Of a DNA stretch of 25,407 nucleotides, positions 24,127 through 25,407 are shown in pieces. Below the pieces are notes generated by a model. The model was not told where the DNA came from. It did not search any database and was given only the letters and a program-made list of their open reading frames with translations. Each line of letters opens with the position of its first letter. The stretch's first letter is position 1. A program made the translations under genes and the position numbers. Source of the DNA: Flavobacteriales bacterium (GTDB taxonomy: Bacteria > Bacteroidota > Bacteroidia > Flavobacteriales_G > Salibacteraceae); assembly GCA_003499525.1 (NCBI GenBank), contig DNTB01000013.1, forward strand, positions 1-25,407, read 5' to 3'.

Positions 24127-24510
24127 TTACGACCCGATAACGTGCTTTAATTCTTCAATTTGGCTGTCCCAAAGCATTGCAGATTCTTCTATTTCATCAG
24201 CTTCAGCATAGTCGGTAACGATTAATGCAACATCCTTGGTCAAGGAGTCAATTTTGATCCTCATCTCAAAATATGCATTCGTTCCTTCGTCCTCAAGCCA
24301 CCGAAACCGAGCGTATTCTTTGTCTTTTCTTCCGAGAAGGTGAGCCTGCTCCTGACTATCATCCCAGTGGAAGGTATAGACATCATTTTTAATGGTGACG
24401 TTATCGCTAAACCACTCTGATAGTCCACTTGGAGTGGCTATGAAATTGTATAAAACATTGGGTGATGATCGAATGGTATATTCTCGCTCGTACTTTTCTT
24501 TCTCTGCCAT
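24127..24510 (-). CDS. START-like (SRPBCC superfamily) domain protein
   Basis: A small soluble protein of 127 residues with the helix-grip pattern of the SRPBCC/START superfamily: EYTIRSSPNVLYNFIATPSG at the start, LSEWFSDNV after it, then strands (YTFHWDD, YARFRWLED, YFEMRIKI) and a long C-terminal helix (ESAMLWDSQIEELKHVIG). It matches the START-like proteins common in Bacteroidota, often next to lptG-like genes. It may bind a hydrophobic ligand; none can be named. It lies 55 bases upstream of the lptG-like gene and 67 bases downstream of the PAP2 gene, all on one strand. Confidence 0.82.
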   Translation of the reverse strand: MAEKEKYEREYTIRSSPNVLYNFIATPSGLSEWFSDNVTIKNDVYTFHWDDSQEQAHLLGRKDKEYARFRWLEDEGTNAYFEMRIKIDSLTKDVALIVTDYAEADEIEESAMLWDSQIEELKHVIGS

Positions 24511-24577
24511 ACACGCTATTCTATAATTGGCCTAAAATAGAAAATTTGGACATACTGAACTTGGAACTGTCATTAAT

Positions 24578-25243
24578 TTACAACATTAGTTTGTTGAACA
24601 AGGGTTGATCGAGCCGCTGAGCTTTTGAAAGGCCGCTATTGACAAAAATGAAATAACAAAGGATCGCTGAAATAATGCCCAACCAGCTGCCCGCTATTGT
24701 GTCTTCTACAAAGTGTTGAGAAAGATATACTCTGGAATATGCCGCGAGAACAGCTAATAAATAAAGGATGACATTCAATCCAACCTGCTTTGAGATCATG
24801 ATGATTGAGAACATTATTGCAAAAGCCGTTGCACTATGTCCTGACGGGAAGGTATAAATTGTTGCCATGTCCACATTTTCGACCAAATGCAGAGCTATGT
24901 TTTTCTGCTCGAAATATGCCGATGGCCGCGGCAAGGGTCCAAAAACTACTTTTTTAAAAAACTGAGACATCATCCCGGAAAGTAAACCGCTAAAACCGAT
25001 GATAAGGCCGAACCTCACATTAAACAGAAGAGCAACTAATGCTACAACGCCTGCTGTAATTCCATCTCCTAACCAGGTGATGTAGGGAAAGAGAAGGTCT
25101 CCCGTTTCCGAATAGTGTGAGTTAATCAAAAGATGAATTTGATCTCTGCCCACATAATAAATGACAATATTGAGTAATATACTGACAATCAATTGTATGG
25201 CTAGGAAGATCCAAATTCGACGTTCAATTCTGGAGAGACCCAT
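24578..25243 (-). CDS. PAP2-family membrane phosphatase
   Basis: A 221-residue integral membrane phosphatase with about five or six hydrophobic helices. The three PAP2 signatures are present: a lysine followed by PLPRP (KKVVFGPLPRP), FPSGHSATAF with the catalytic histidine, and SRVYLSQHFVED (SRxxxxxHxxxD). Family members remove phosphate from lipid substrates such as undecaprenyl diphosphate, phosphatidic acid or lipid A. The frame opens at a TTG (25294), but the ATG at 25243 (MGLSRIERRIW) is preferred because the added residues do not resemble the family. It is the first gene of the envelope cluster. The substrate cannot be decided. Confidence 0.85.
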   Translation of the reverse strand: MGLSRIERRIWIFLAIQLIVSILLNIVIYYVGRDQIHLLINSHYSETGDLLFPYITWLGDGITAGVVALVALLFNVRFGLIIGFSGLLSGMMSQFFKKVVFGPLPRPSAYFEQKNIALHLVENVDMATIYTFPSGHSATAFAIMFSIIMISKQVGLNVILYLLAVLAAYSRVYLSQHFVEDTIAGSWLGIISAILCYFIFVNSGLSKAQRLDQPLFNKLML

Positions 25244-25312
25244 GGCTCGCAAAGATGAGGAATCAGAAGCAAAACTGGGGACGAAAAAACGCAAAGATTG
25301 TACACGCAGGAT

Positions 25313-25346
25313 TTGCTATGTAGATTGGCGAATAAGGCTATATTTG
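25313..25346 (+). promoter_or_regulatory. Candidate plus-strand promoter at the right edge
   Basis: TTG at 25313-25315 and TATATTTG at 25339-25346 are separated by 23 bases, within the 17-23 range described for Bacteroidota promoters. It points off the right edge and no start codon with a convincing frame follows inside the window, so the gene it would serve is outside. The same gap (25244-25407) holds no gene on either strand. Confidence 0.4.
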
Positions 25347-25373
25347 CAGCCCATTTTTAGAAGGCGAGGTAGC

Positions 25374-25406
25374 ACTCCCGATAGTACTCCCGATAGGGAT
25401 CGGGAG
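25374..25406. repeat. Palindromic repeat with CCCGAT core
   Basis: ACTCCCGATAG occurs twice in tandem (25374-25384 and 25386-25396), and CTCCCGAT (25387-25394) forms an 8-bp inverted repeat with ATCGGGAG (25399-25406) across a 4-base loop. It resembles short dispersed intergenic palindromes seen in Bacteroidota genomes, and shares its core with the inverted repeat at the left edge of the window. It may continue past the window end. Confidence 0.6.
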
Positions 25407-25407
25407 G

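Overview
The window looks like chromosome of a member of the Bacteroidota, probably of the Cytophagales type. This is inferred from a complete BatA-E (aerotolerance) operon behind a MoxR ATPase, -7 elements of the form TANNTTTG in front of several genes, few Shine-Dalgarno sequences, a bicarbonate-independent type of MenB, and a START-like protein next to an LptF/LptG permease. No mobile element, CRISPR array, prophage or rRNA was seen. Nearly everything is on the minus strand; only a hotdog-fold protein gene and the recF-DUF721 pair run on the plus strand.

Layout from left to right. 1-133: a gene-free run of hairpins, including the terminator of tRNA-Arg(TCG) at 134-207. 258-887: a LuxR-type regulator with a degenerate receiver domain. 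1158-2747: ilvE followed by a cyclophilin gene. 2853-11054: an eight-gene operon, transcribed moxR, DUF58, a small BatD-like gene, batA, batB, batC, batD, batE. Consecutive genes mostly overlap as ATGA or TGATG. 11262-11765: a DUF4442-like hotdog protein on the plus strand, converging head-on with the next operon. 11766-15999: a five-gene cassette transcribed rfbF, rfbG, epimerase, reductase, family 2 glycosyltransferase, which should make and use a CDP-activated 6-deoxy sugar. 16063-18132: a membrane TPR protein, ribH and menB (riboflavin and menaquinone synthesis). 18246-19623: recF and a DUF721/DciA-like gene, diverging from the TPR gene. 19668-25243: a probable envelope cluster transcribed PAP2 phosphatase, START-like protein, lptG-like permease, two related GT4 glycosyltransferases, and a lipoprotein. 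The right edge carries a palindromic repeat and a candidate plus-strand promoter.

The common themes are the cell envelope (Bat complex, LPS transport, glycosyltransferases, nucleotide sugars, PAP2) and housekeeping. Several start codons were moved inward from the longest open frame (batD, rfbG, the TPR gene, recF, DUF721, PAP2), using stop/start overlaps, promoter position or family N-termini. The lptG-like gene appears to use a real TTG start.

I did not find a convincing wholly new system. The points most worth checking are the degenerate-receiver regulator, the chemistry of the CDP-sugar cassette (no RfbH-type dehydrase), the additional BatD-like protein, and the palindromic elements at both ends.
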